Part shown: in pieces, positions 52,656 to 61,886 of the stretch
Position numbering within the stretch: the first letter of the stretch is position 1
Layout: every line of letters begins with the position of its first letter
NCBI RefSeq assembly: GCF_021655555.1
Contig: NZ_AP023086.1
Location: 4,370,685-4,434,684, forward strand
Origin: Marinagarivorans cellulosilyticus
GTDB lineage: Bacteria > Pseudomonadota > Gammaproteobacteria > Pseudomonadales > Cellvibrionaceae
Direction of reading: 5' to 3'
Length of the DNA: 64,000 nt
Translations under genes and position numbers: made by a program
Notes under the pieces: model-generated
Database searches by the model: none
Told to the model about the DNA's origin: nothing
The model's input: only the letters and a program-made list of their open reading frames with translations

Positions 52656-53678
52656 TTATGCCTCCATACGCGTTAAATCTTTAGCCACCGATCGAATTAG
52701 CGCCTCTGAAGGGTCCACGCAATCTATTTTTGAAACCGCCAGAATTAAACGGTTAAGGTTAACAGGGTACTCACTTTGCACTCGCTTAAAGCGGGGCAAA
52801 AAACCTGAGTGAAAGCGACTAATACCAGTAATAACATCCACACTCGGCTGACCTTGTGACCTTATCATTAATGGCTCTACCGATTGCTCAATCGTCGAAA
52901 ACAAATCAAATACGTCGTACGCTTCACGCTTTAATTGACGATTAAATAAATGCGCCAGCACTTCTGTTTGCGCATTGCCAGAACTTCGCCCCATTCCGCG
53001 CAGTGTTCCATCCACTATAGAAGCCCCTGCATCCAGCGCGGCAAGACAATTGGCATTGACCAAATCCAAATTATTATGGCCATGAAAGCCCGCGCTAATA
53101 CCCTGCTTAACAATAACTTGCACATATTCACTGACTTCACTTGGCAACATACAACCAGAAGAATCAACAACATAAACACAATCAATGGGCCAAGTGGCAA
53201 GCTGTGTTATTGTCTTATGAAACTCTTTAATATCCAGCGCATAGGTCTTCATCAAGTTAAGGTACACTTCCAACCCTAAAGATTTTGCTTTTACACAAGC
53301 CTCTTGCGCCGGCGCAATATCTGTCACATTAACACCAATGCGAATAAAGTCTAAGCCCGCCTTTGCCGCCACATCAATATCGTTTAAGCAACCAACACCA
53401 GGAATAAAAAACGCTCCGACCTTTGCTTTTTTTACAACAGATTTTGCTGCAACGATATAATGCTCATCGCTTTCAAAGGCAACGCCATGCTCAACACCCG
53501 ATGCGCCAAGCCCTAGCCCATGCCCCACTTCGATATATTCAATACCCGACTTTTCTAAACCTTCACAAATACGCTTGGTATCCATTAACGAGAACTGAAA
53601 ATGGATTGAATAGCCGCCATCACGCAATGTGCAATCCAATAATAATGGTGTGGCTCCTGGATTATTCGCTGTCAACAT
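52656..53678 (-). CDS. DRE-TIM metallolyase (HMGL/4-hydroxy-2-oxovalerate aldolase-like)
   Basis: 340 residues. TIM barrel with PLLLDCTLRDGGYSIHF (DRE-type metal-binding start) and GFHGHNNLDLVNANCLAALD (metal His pair). GTLRGMGRSSGNAQTEVLA is typical of the aldolase subgroup. Such enzymes do aldol cleavage or Claisen condensation of 2-oxo acids. Homologues occur in surface-glycan clusters with unknown substrates. Not part of known pse pathways. It may supply a hydroxy- or branched acid for N-acylation. Lies 11 bp after the amidohydrolase-like gene. Confidence 0.85.
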   Translation of the reverse strand: MLTANNPGATPLLLDCTLRDGGYSIHFQFSLMDTKRICEGLEKSGIEYIEVGHGLGLGASGVEHGVAFESDEHYIVAAKSVVKKAKVGAFFIPGVGCLNDIDVAAKAGLDFIRIGVNVTDIAPAQEACVKAKSLGLEVYLNLMKTYALDIKEFHKTITQLATWPIDCVYVVDSSGCMLPSEVSEYVQVIVKQGISAGFHGHNNLDLVNANCLAALDAGASIVDGTLRGMGRSSGNAQTEVLAHLFNRQLKREAYDVFDLFSTIEQSVEPLMIRSQGQPSVDVITGISRFHSGFLPRFKRVQSEYPVNLNRLILAVSKIDCVDPSEALIRSVAKDLTRMEA

Positions 53679-53689
53679 ATCCCCTCCAA

Positions 53690-54439
53690 CTACCCCATTA
53701 GCTGCTGTGCATTTTCATGCATTATGCTATTTACGCAACTATCAGAAAAATTGTGCTTATTAAAGAAGTTTACATGCGCTTCTAGCGCCTCGTGTTCCGA
53801 ACAAAAAGGTGCGTCGCTACCGTACAAACAACGATGCGCCCCAAGCTTTTTAATCGCAAAAGCTAAATCATTTTCTACCGAGCTACCCTGCCAATAATGT
53901 AACGAAAATGACGTTTCCAGATATACATGTGGGTTAGCATCAGCAATCAGCAATGCCTCTAAGACTTGAGCACCGCCAGCATGCGCCAAAACCACAGGGC
54001 TAGATAACAACTGAGCTACCGCATGTGCCACTTTCAAAGGGAATATGCGGTACATTTTTTGACTACCAATTGCAGTACTTACAAATACAGGACGGCCAGC
54101 AATAATACCGGCGCTTATACATTGCTGCAGCCCTTGCAACTCACTTAAATCTTGTAAATAGGGGTGTAAAACAAAACCCGAAAACTGACTTTGGTAATCC
54201 CACCAAGGGTCATTTGGCGAAAGCTTTGATGGAATTAAACCTAAAGCACCCGCTTTAGGTGTTTGTGAAACCGCCATTAAAAATGGCTCGCATGAACGAA
54301 TATCGCGACCAAATAAACAAAAATAGCGTTTGAGCGCTATTGATGTTCGCAGGCGATCAAGATCAGCGGGCGGCTCGTCCAACAGTGATTGCTCATTGCG
54401 CGAAAGTAACGGGAAACAGAAGCTATCAATCACTTTCAT
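53690..54439 (-). CDS. Amidohydrolase-like TIM-barrel protein lacking HxH
   Basis: 249 residues. Fold motifs of amidohydrolase family 2: VVLAHAGGAQVLEALL (~165), NPHVYLETSFS and RCLYGSDAPFC (~215, metal/general base Asp). The N-terminal metal-binding DxHxH is replaced by VIDSFCFPLL, so two metal ligands are missing. It may bind one metal differently, have lost catalysis, or be a decarboxylase/lactonase variant. Overlaps the methyltransferase gene by 4 bp. Substrate unknown. Confidence 0.75.
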   Translation of the reverse strand: MKVIDSFCFPLLSRNEQSLLDEPPADLDRLRTSIALKRYFCLFGRDIRSCEPFLMAVSQTPKAGALGLIPSKLSPNDPWWDYQSQFSGFVLHPYLQDLSELQGLQQCISAGIIAGRPVFVSTAIGSQKMYRIFPLKVAHAVAQLLSSPVVLAHAGGAQVLEALLIADANPHVYLETSFSLHYWQGSSVENDLAFAIKKLGAHRCLYGSDAPFCSEHEALEAHVNFFNKHNFSDSCVNSIMHENAQQLMG

Positions 54440-55110
54440 AAAGCATGCTCCGACTCATGCTTTAACACCAATTGAAACTCCTGCTGAGGTATCGGGGCAC
54501 AATCGTGGAATAGCTGTACATGCGGTGTTAGCTCTAGCGCAAAAGACAACATCTTTTCTGGCGAGTAATAATAAACGAAATCTTCTTGCGGATAAGTACT
54601 GCAAATATGGCTAGAGAGCATATCAACAACCAGCCCCTGTTTCGCCAATGCAAAAGCGCGACGAATAAACTGCCGGGCAAAGACTTCGTTATCAAATTCT
54701 GTAAAACGAAAATTCAGTACACCCAATGCACAAACCCAATCGGCAACAGTTGCGGTGTCATCATCGAGTAAGATATTTCGTACAGAAAAATCACAATCCG
54801 GATGACGTTGACTGGCTTCCTGAATAAGATCCGCATTGATATCAATGCCGTGATACTCCAGCAAAAAACCAGCATTTACCAGCGCTGTGCGCAAATCACC
54901 AAACCCACAGCCAATATCACACAAACTAAATGCTTTATTTTTGGGAAGCGCCCTAGATATTGCATTAAATCGAATATTTTGATGCTGGGCAGTATCCCAA
55001 CCCAGCGTTTTCGGATCATAACCAAACGAATGTAAGCGATTTGAATACCGCACCCTTAGTTGTTCGTCGGTATTTTTTATGGCATCGGCATTTACTGTTG
55101 CTTGAGTCAT
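54436..55110 (-). CDS. Class I SAM-dependent methyltransferase
   Basis: 224 residues from the ATG with GAGG upstream; a start at 55131 would overlap the ATP-grasp gene and is less likely. SAM motif I AFSLCDIGCGFGDLRTAL (~55), acidic motif II EYHGIDINADLI, motif III-like WVCALGVLNFRF. Could O- or N-methylate the sugar or its acyl group. Methylated nonulosonates are known on flagellins. Substrate not shown. Confidence 0.85.
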   Translation of the reverse strand: MTQATVNADAIKNTDEQLRVRYSNRLHSFGYDPKTLGWDTAQHQNIRFNAISRALPKNKAFSLCDIGCGFGDLRTALVNAGFLLEYHGIDINADLIQEASQRHPDCDFSVRNILLDDDTATVADWVCALGVLNFRFTEFDNEVFARQFIRRAFALAKQGLVVDMLSSHICSTYPQEDFVYYYSPEKMLSFALELTPHVQLFHDCAPIPQQEFQLVLKHESEHAL

Positions 55111-55117
55111 GTCGACC

Positions 55118-56317
55118 TCACTTATTGGCATAATGCACCTGCAATGTTGATCTTACCGATGCCTGCAGTTGCTCCAATTCTGCGGCGCTTTCTGCCGACA
55201 AAATGGCAAAACCATGCCGCTGGGCACCATTTTTAGGACGATTAATAGTTTGACCCGCACTAACCAAAAGCTGAACATGCAGCACTCCATCCAAAGCGTG
55301 AACGGCATCAAAACCCTTAATTGAATCAATAACGCCGTTTTCAAAGACAAAAAACGTTAACAACACTTGTCGGTCTACAGGAGATAACACAAGCTTGTGC
55401 GTCTCGCCCAAAGCGCGCCGTATTAAATATTGGTATAAATCTGCACCCGCCAAAAAGGGAAGTATTTTTGCGCTCGTAAGCACACCGCCCCCTCGATTTG
55501 CGGTTTCCACAAGAAAACAGCGGCCTTTATCATCAACAATGTATTCCGAGTGTGTAAAACCTGCATGAATACCTAACGCTGCCACTACCTTCTGGTTCAC
55601 ATCATAAACATGGCGCGTTAGCTCTTCGCTTAAGCGCGCAGGGTAAACCACATCTGTAATCACGGGCTTTTCACCGGGCAGAATTTTTTTAGATGCCATT
55701 GCTAAGTTGTGATGGCATCCGGCTTCGTCACAAATACCATCTACCGTAATATGCGTTCCTTCAACAAACGCCTCTACAATGACTTGCCGGGAATGCGCAT
55801 TCATCAAAGCCTCTAGAAAGGCGGTTTCTAACTCAGCATTAGTGCGTACAATTGAAACGCCAAATGCCCCTCGATTATCAACAGGTTTAACAATAACCGG
55901 CAAGCCAATCAAATTTACAGCCTTAAGCGATTGTTCCAATGTATTACAGGCAAAAAAACGAGGTTGCATAACAGCCGCTTCGCGGACCATTTCACGCATC
56001 CATGCTTTATTCGTCGTCACTTGCGCTGCAGCTAAGCCGTCACTAGGCAGCCCCAAATGGTGGGCGATTACCACCGCCGCATAATGCGAGTAATCACACT
56101 CGTCAGCAATAACGCCAGCCACTGAGTGCTTTTTTGCTAAAGTTAACAAGCGCGTTAAATCCCTAGGTTCTACACGATAAAAAATATCGGCATGTTTTTT
56201 AGCCGCGCAATTTTCGTCCGGGTCAGTTAACAACAACCTTAACCCCATCGACTTTGCGGTTTCAGCCAGTATTTCTTGCTCCCAATTACCGCCAATAACC
56301 ATCAATATTTTTGACAC
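55118..56317 (-). CDS. ATP-grasp ligase
   Basis: 399 residues. N-terminal Rossmann-like ILMVIGGNWEQEILAETAKS; ATP-binding loop LPVIVKPVDNRGAFGVSIV (~140-160); catalytic metal site SEYIVDDKGRCFLVETANRGGG (~270-290). Carboxylate-amine ligase type: it activates a carboxylic acid as acyl phosphate and joins it to an amine. One base separates it from pseI. In a pse operon with a deacetylase this suggests attaching an unusual acyl or amino-acid group to a nonulosonate amine. Inference. Confidence 0.87.
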   Translation of the reverse strand: MSKILMVIGGNWEQEILAETAKSMGLRLLLTDPDENCAAKKHADIFYRVEPRDLTRLLTLAKKHSVAGVIADECDYSHYAAVVIAHHLGLPSDGLAAAQVTTNKAWMREMVREAAVMQPRFFACNTLEQSLKAVNLIGLPVIVKPVDNRGAFGVSIVRTNAELETAFLEALMNAHSRQVIVEAFVEGTHITVDGICDEAGCHHNLAMASKKILPGEKPVITDVVYPARLSEELTRHVYDVNQKVVAALGIHAGFTHSEYIVDDKGRCFLVETANRGGGVLTSAKILPFLAGADLYQYLIRRALGETHKLVLSPVDRQVLLTFFVFENGVIDSIKGFDAVHALDGVLHVQLLVSAGQTINRPKNGAQRHGFAILSAESAAELEQLQASVRSTLQVHYANK

Positions 56318-56318
56318 C

Positions 56319-57377
56319 TTAACCCCCCATAGCTAAATCAGACCACTGTAATAGCTGGCCTTTAGCAATTGGCTGCGCAGTGCGACAACGTTGCACCATT
56401 TCAATATCACTGGCCAAAATACCATCGTGATTCGAACGCAGAAAAATAAAATCACCTTCCGTTAATACTTTACCTTGAGCAATACCGTGCTTTGCAATAA
56501 CTTTTAAGGCAACAAATGAGCGGTAGCCCATCTCTTCTTGCCCCAACGTTTGTCGCCGTGTAGAACCCAACGCTTTTTCTAGGTTGCGAACCTTTTTTAC
56601 AAGCCTTTCAAACTCATCAAACTGCAGCGAGAAGTTGTGATCTGGCCCAGTTTGGTTACGGTCTAAAGTAATATGCTTTTCCAATACACAAGCACCAAGC
56701 GCCACTGCAGCTAGCGCCAATTCATCACCCAACGAATGATCCGAAAACCCTACGGGGTAACCCGTCATTGCCGCTAACGTTGGAATAAAACCAAGGTTGG
56801 CATCTTCAGGTTTAACAGGGTATTGAGAAACGCAATGCAGTAAAGAAAGCTTGCGATTACCCACGCTTTCACACGCTGAAATTACAGCTTCTATATCGTG
56901 ATAAGTGCCATAACCCAGCGAAATAATCATTGGCTTTTGGCGTTCAGCCACTTGCCGCACTAACGGTAAGTTCGCTTGCGCTTGTGGCGAGGCAATTTTA
57001 TAAGCAGGTACATCAACCGCTTCTAGTAAAGCGATTGAGCCCTCGTATGTCGGCGATGACAAAAAATCGACATTTACCGCTTGGCACTTTGCCGCCAATA
57101 CTGGATACCACTGTTCATCTAATTCAATTGCGCTAAACCATTGTTTAAATTCATCCGATTCCAACTCCGGTTGATAAAGACCGTCAAGTTTTATAGATTG
57201 AAACTTAACCGCATTAACGCCCATCTGCGCACAGCGTTCAATCATGCTTAATGCGGTTGCTAGGTCTTGGTTATGGTTAGAGCCAATTTCCGCAATAATA
57301 TAAACCTGCTGTTGGTTGTAACAGTTTTTGCCTACCTTAAAACCATTGCATCCCGTATCACCTGCTGTCATACCCAT
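56319..57377 (-). CDS. pseI: Pseudaminic acid synthase PseI (NeuB family)
   Basis: 352 residues. It condenses the 6-carbon diacetamido sugar with phosphoenolpyruvate. NeuB motifs: YIIAEIGSNHNQDL (~28), AVKFQSIKLDGLY, PAYKIASPQAQAN, LLHCVSQYPV, GFSDHSLGDELALAAVALGA, EKHITLDRNQTGPDH. A C-terminal SAF domain lies at ~290-350 (GKVLTEGDFIFLRS). Substrate specificity (Pse rather than Leg) is inferred from pseB and pseG in the operon. Confidence 0.92.
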   Translation of the reverse strand: MGMTAGDTGCNGFKVGKNCYNQQQVYIIAEIGSNHNQDLATALSMIERCAQMGVNAVKFQSIKLDGLYQPELESDEFKQWFSAIELDEQWYPVLAAKCQAVNVDFLSSPTYEGSIALLEAVDVPAYKIASPQAQANLPLVRQVAERQKPMIISLGYGTYHDIEAVISACESVGNRKLSLLHCVSQYPVKPEDANLGFIPTLAAMTGYPVGFSDHSLGDELALAAVALGACVLEKHITLDRNQTGPDHNFSLQFDEFERLVKKVRNLEKALGSTRRQTLGQEEMGYRSFVALKVIAKHGIAQGKVLTEGDFIFLRSNHDGILASDIEMVQRCRTAQPIAKGQLLQWSDLAMGG

Positions 57378-57423
57378 GCCTTTACACCCAATTCTGACTA
57401 CCAGACGTTATGCTTTTATTCAT

Positions 57424-58935
57424 TTAACGCTTGAAATTTCTGGCTGTTTTTTTAACTGCCGGAGGAAGACCAAGCCACTGAGTGCTCACCTTGCCGTTTT
57501 GTCGCACACCTTCGTAGATATTTGTCCATTGCGCATCTAACCAAGCACTTGTGTTTTTCTCATAGTGCTCTGATGGATTAATCGCTTTAACACGCAGGGT
57601 TAAACGTTGTGAATCGGCAGCCAAGGTAAAACCTGCCGCAAGTAGGTCGTCAAGGCGGTCCTCACGGCTACCGCTATATTCCGACCAATAACGCTTAGCT
57701 AAACAAACATCCGTTACACTGTACATCGCCCCTTGGTAATACCGCGGGTGCCAGCGCTGTAATGGCCCTGGGCCTCCATCATCCATAAATGCTGGCAGTA
57801 CATTTTTACCCGAATCATCGACGACTTGATAAATATACAGACCAAACAAATGCGCGTCGGAAAACACCTTAACTGGGCAGCTTCCACTTAAAATTCGCAC
57901 GCTTTGATCACACCACTTAGGCATCCACTGATGGTAGCCTTTAAGCTCTAAAAAAAAGCTGCGAATCGCCGCGAAAACAATGAATAATGCCGCCATACCA
58001 ACCCCTAGCAAAGGCGTAGATGCAGGTACATAGCTCGCACTATCGGTTAGCGAACCCAGGGTAATAAGAAAAAACAGCACAAATTGCGCAACAAACAATT
58101 GCCCAATAAACGATAAATCCACGATACAAATTAGCAAAAAACCAAATGCGCATTGCTTTAACCACAACAATGGTAGCAATGCCGGTATAAAGTAACCAAC
58201 AAAGAGCGTACCCTGCCCGATTACCGTCATCCACGAAGAAAACTGACACAATAACTTATAGTTTTTAAGCCAGCGCCAGTAAGGTAAGGTTAAGTGGGGT
58301 AAAGCAACAAAATAGTAAAAGCTCAACCCTTTTCGCCAATTAGCCGTTAAGGCTTTTTCTGTTGCGGCAGACAACAACATTAAGGCCAGCAACCAAGCAT
58401 AGACATTAAGCGCTAACAACGTAATATCAGCCCCAAATACAGCTCCAACGTTACCCCCCCATCCCAACAAAGAATCTAACGACCAAACCTGAGTAGTCGG
58501 TAAAAATATAACAACAAATGAAGCTAGTTGATAATAAATATCTTCAATGGAATAGTATTTTGACCGGTAAAAAACGATAAAAAACAAAATTGCGTTAAGG
58601 TAATGACTATAGGCACCGCCAATACCTAAGCACCCAGCAATAGCAACAAGTAGCCACAAACACCCAATCGGCTTTAAATAGCTAACGCTCTGGTGCCCCC
58701 ACAATAAAGCAGCCGCATGGCGCCCAAACCATAATCGACAAACTACCAAACCAAAAAAAACTATTCGAAAAAAAGCCAGTATAAAAGGGGTAGTATTCGG
58801 TAAAGCGTTAAAGGGATATTGAAAATACAAACCCAGACAAGCGCAAACAACAAAAACAAACGCTACAACGCACTTAATCTGCAAAGCATTGTTGGTGTTT
58901 TCCACACAGCTTATCTTTAATGCTTCCGTGGTCAT
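57424..58935 (-). CDS. HTTM-like integral membrane protein in the pse operon
   Basis: 503 residues. About eight to ten membrane segments lie in the first ~345 residues; a soluble C-terminal ~160 residues contains RWHPRYYQGAMYS and RLTLRVKAINPSEHYE. The pattern LLSAATEKALTANWRKGLSFYYF followed by a multi-span region resembles HTTM (vitamin K carboxylase-like) proteins. Similar fold proteins in bacteria are uncharacterised. It overlaps pseG by 4 bp, so it is coupled to sugar synthesis genes. It could modify or move a lipid- or CMP-linked sugar. Family call is tentative. Confidence 0.65.
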   Translation of the reverse strand: MTTEALKISCVENTNNALQIKCVVAFVFVVCACLGLYFQYPFNALPNTTPFILAFFRIVFFGLVVCRLWFGRHAAALLWGHQSVSYLKPIGCLWLLVAIAGCLGIGGAYSHYLNAILFFIVFYRSKYYSIEDIYYQLASFVVIFLPTTQVWSLDSLLGWGGNVGAVFGADITLLALNVYAWLLALMLLSAATEKALTANWRKGLSFYYFVALPHLTLPYWRWLKNYKLLCQFSSWMTVIGQGTLFVGYFIPALLPLLWLKQCAFGFLLICIVDLSFIGQLFVAQFVLFFLITLGSLTDSASYVPASTPLLGVGMAALFIVFAAIRSFFLELKGYHQWMPKWCDQSVRILSGSCPVKVFSDAHLFGLYIYQVVDDSGKNVLPAFMDDGGPGPLQRWHPRYYQGAMYSVTDVCLAKRYWSEYSGSREDRLDDLLAAGFTLAADSQRLTLRVKAINPSEHYEKNTSAWLDAQWTNIYEGVRQNGKVSTQWLGLPPAVKKTARNFKR

Positions 58936-60035
58936 GCTGCAGCCTGCTGCATTTTTTGAGCGATACGCTTCGCGCCTTGCCCATCACAAAGCTCCCAAGC
59001 GGATTTTTGGTGCTGGTAAAGGTCGCTATATGGCTTTTCATACCACTGCTTTAACAGGTAAAGTACTTTGTCGCGGCAAATGGCAAAGCAATTAGCCGCC
59101 TTTGTAATATCGCAACCTCCCCCAAACTGAACGAGACTATTAAAATTATTGCGTTGATCTTCTCCTGCCATAAGCACTGCGCTCGGCTTACCCAGTGCGC
59201 AACGCTCCCAAACACCACTGCCAGCAGTCCCAATAACAAAGTCAGTCGATGCAATAAGGCCAGCCATATCATCAGGGTCAATCACTAATTGAGTTCCCCT
59301 ATGCGACTGGCAATAATCTTTAAGCTGCTGAATATGCGGCGCGTTAGCAGCCAATACACAGGTCACGCGCAACTTACCTTGCGCTAATACTGGAGCAACA
59401 ATTTTAAGCAAGGCGAGGCTATAATTGGCAGCGTCCGTCGCCCCACAACTGATTAAAAAATGCGATTGGATATCGGCCTTAGCGTAAGTTACAGAACGTA
59501 ACGATCGAAATTTTTTTCGCAGCGGTAAATATTCGCGCCCTAACAGTCGTGTACTACTCGATTTGAGCCAAGGGTCGTAATCCGCATTCATATGACTCCC
59601 AGAATCTACCAAGATATCGGCTGCTAAAGGGCGATTACATAAATCATCGATCACCAAAGTTTTAGCCGCCAGCGGCTTTAAGAGTTCATGCTCGGCAGCA
59701 GACCATGCATAATGATCAATCACCAGCCACGCTGCGCAGTAGTGCTGCAAGCAAAATGCTGAGTTCTGGGCATCCCATTGCGGATCGCTCTGCCCCCATG
59801 TTGAAAAGTCATTATGCTGAGGCTCAATAATTTTTTCTGGTGTTGGTAAAACGACAACATCAAAGTTTTTCCGCTGCAACCAATCAATTGCATTGCCGGC
59901 TAGATCACGGCATGCAAACACACAACAATAGCCATGCTCAATTAAAGTTTCCGCTAGCGCTACGCAACGCACAACATGCCCATTACCCAAAAAATGGGAT
60001 GCGTCAACGCGAAAAAGTACAGTGCCGCTAGCCAC
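58932..60035 (-). CDS. pseG: UDP-2,4-diacetamido-trideoxy-altropyranose hydrolase PseG
   Basis: 367 residues, GT-B fold hydrolase that releases UDP from the sugar made by PseH. N-terminal RVDASHFLGNGHVVRCVALA (His in the GxGHVxRC motif is catalytic); SCGATDAANYSLALL; C-terminal GTAGSGVWERCALGKPSAVL. Overlaps pseF by 8 bp. Presence of PseG favours pseudaminic over legionaminic acid. Confidence 0.93.
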   Translation of the reverse strand: MASGTVLFRVDASHFLGNGHVVRCVALAETLIEHGYCCVFACRDLAGNAIDWLQRKNFDVVVLPTPEKIIEPQHNDFSTWGQSDPQWDAQNSAFCLQHYCAAWLVIDHYAWSAAEHELLKPLAAKTLVIDDLCNRPLAADILVDSGSHMNADYDPWLKSSSTRLLGREYLPLRKKFRSLRSVTYAKADIQSHFLISCGATDAANYSLALLKIVAPVLAQGKLRVTCVLAANAPHIQQLKDYCQSHRGTQLVIDPDDMAGLIASTDFVIGTAGSGVWERCALGKPSAVLMAGEDQRNNFNSLVQFGGGCDITKAANCFAICRDKVLYLLKQWYEKPYSDLYQHQKSAWELCDGQGAKRIAQKMQQAAA

Positions 60036-60741
60036 CTAACTGCTCCTGTAATCGCTGATATTTAATTTCGGCAATGACCCAGTCGTCAAGGGTGTCTATA
60101 TCTTGCACTTGCGTGCTTGGCAAAATTACAGCGCGGGTTTTATCGCCCCACAGCAGTTTACCGTGGCTAAAAGCTTGGCTTGTACCCCAATAAAATTGGG
60201 CTGCATCATGGTACATTGGCGTTAAATCTTGCGAGCGAGCTAGCATTGACTCTGCCTGAGCCGGCATAATTTTATTGCCATCGCATACTAGTGCGCGCTG
60301 GATAGGAAAATCAAAAGCCACAGCAGAAACCACATAATCACATTGCTCCTGCCGCAACCGATTAAAACCTTCCACCAGCGCAGCGCTTTGTAACAATGGA
60401 TTGGTGGCATAAATACAACAAACATAATCAAAATGCTGCCCGTGCGCGGCTAATGCCTTAATCGCATGCTCTACAACAGCTTGTGTGCCGGTAAAATCAT
60501 CGGCTAATGCTGGCGGCCGCATAAAAGGCGTACTCGCGTCACAATCACGCGCTATAGCCGCTATTTTTTCACAATCGGTAGATACCACAACATCGTCAAA
60601 TAAGGCACAAGCTTGCGCCGCTTTAATTGCATAATCCAAAATTGGCTTACCTAAAAAAGGCCGGATATTTTTTTGCGGTATTCGCTTAGAGCCACCTCTT
60701 GCTGGAATTAACCCTAATACGCTTGGCTTTGATTGCGTCAT
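60028..60741 (-). CDS. pseF: Pseudaminic acid cytidylyltransferase PseF
   Basis: 237 residues. CMP-activates the nonulosonate. LGLIPARGGSKRIPQKNIRP at the start is the CTP-binding P-loop of this family; DDVVVSTDCEKIAAIA and YDCCIYATNPL-type strand (VCCIYATNPLLQ) follow; the end has VQDIDTLDDW. Overlaps pseC by 4 bp. Confidence 0.94.
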   Translation of the reverse strand: MTQSKPSVLGLIPARGGSKRIPQKNIRPFLGKPILDYAIKAAQACALFDDVVVSTDCEKIAAIARDCDASTPFMRPPALADDFTGTQAVVEHAIKALAAHGQHFDYVCCIYATNPLLQSAALVEGFNRLRQEQCDYVVSAVAFDFPIQRALVCDGNKIMPAQAESMLARSQDLTPMYHDAAQFYWGTSQAFSHGKLLWGDKTRAVILPSTQVQDIDTLDDWVIAEIKYQRLQEQLGG

Positions 60742-61886
60742 AAGCTTTCCTTTAAACAGGTAATTACGTGCGCTTGCTCTTGCTCAGTCAAGGTCACAAA
60801 TAACGGCAACGTCAGTGATCGCGCATAATGTTGCTCTGCATTAGGAAAATGGCTACCAAAGTAACGCGCTAATGGGCGATATAAGGGCTGTTTGTGAATA
60901 GGTATATAATGCACATTGGTGAAAATATCGTGCTCTCGCAAGGTTTCATAACACCTATCACGCACTTCAGAAGATTCAAAAGTTACAACATAAATATGCC
61001 ACGCCGAATAGCAATTTGAAGGTTCTACCGGTAATTGCAAAGGCGTGTCGAGCAAGCCTTTTAAGTAAGCTGCCGCTTTTTCGCGGCGCGCCTCGACAAA
61101 CACATCCAACTTATTGAGTTGTGATAAAGCCAAAGCTGCATGAATATCACTTAATCGATAATTAAAACCCAGTGCCTGCTGCTCGTAATAACAAGGGGCA
61201 GCAGGAGGACTCTGCCAGTGCTCACTGTCCCTTTCTACCCCGTGGCTCGCAAGTTTGCGCACTTTAGCGGCAAGTTGGACATCATTTGTTAACACTGCAC
61301 CGCCCTCACCGGCGGCCAAGGTTTTTACCGGATGAAAACTAAAAATGGTTGCATCACTGTATGCGCCACTACCTATTGCACTGCCTTCGTACAAGCTGCC
61401 AATGGCATGGGCGGCATCTTCAATTAAACAAATACCGTAATGGTCTGTTAGCTCTCGAATAGGCTTTAGATCGCAAGGCAAACCTGCGAAATGCACTACC
61501 ACTAAGACCTTGGGCAAAATATTAGCTGTCTTGGCCTGCGCAAGTTGATCAGCTAATTTTACCGGGCAGATATTGCGACTGGCTGGGTCTATATCCACAA
61601 ATTCAACTTGCGCCTGGCAATACAGGCCACAATTAGCCGATGCTACAAACGAAAGTGGCGTTGTCCATAAATAATCACCCTTGCCAAGCCCCAGGGCCAA
61701 GCATGTTAAATGCAGCGCCGCGGTGCCGTTACTTAGCGCGACCGCGTACTGAGCACCCACCTTGGCTGCTAGCGCCTTTTCAAAATCCTGTACTACGGGC
61801 CCCTGCGTTAGCCAAGGCGAGCGCAATACTTGCGTTACCGCCTGGATATCATCGTCATCAATGCACTGGCGGCCGTACGGGATCAT
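60738..61886 (-). CDS. pseC: UDP-4-keto-sugar C4 aminotransferase PseC
   Basis: 382 residues, DegT/DnrJ PLP aminotransferase. Start IPYGRQCIDDDDIQAVTQVL; VALSNGTAALHL; ICLIEDAAHAIGS; PLP Lys in TIFSFHPVKTLAAGEGG. Aminates the C4 keto group of the PseB product. Overlaps both pseB and pseF by 4 bp. Confidence 0.95.
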   Translation of the reverse strand: MIPYGRQCIDDDDIQAVTQVLRSPWLTQGPVVQDFEKALAAKVGAQYAVALSNGTAALHLTCLALGLGKGDYLWTTPLSFVASANCGLYCQAQVEFVDIDPASRNICPVKLADQLAQAKTANILPKVLVVVHFAGLPCDLKPIRELTDHYGICLIEDAAHAIGSLYEGSAIGSGAYSDATIFSFHPVKTLAAGEGGAVLTNDVQLAAKVRKLASHGVERDSEHWQSPPAAPCYYEQQALGFNYRLSDIHAALALSQLNKLDVFVEARREKAAAYLKGLLDTPLQLPVEPSNCYSAWHIYVVTFESSEVRDRCYETLREHDIFTNVHYIPIHKQPLYRPLARYFGSHFPNAEQHYARSLTLPLFVTLTEQEQAHVITCLKESL

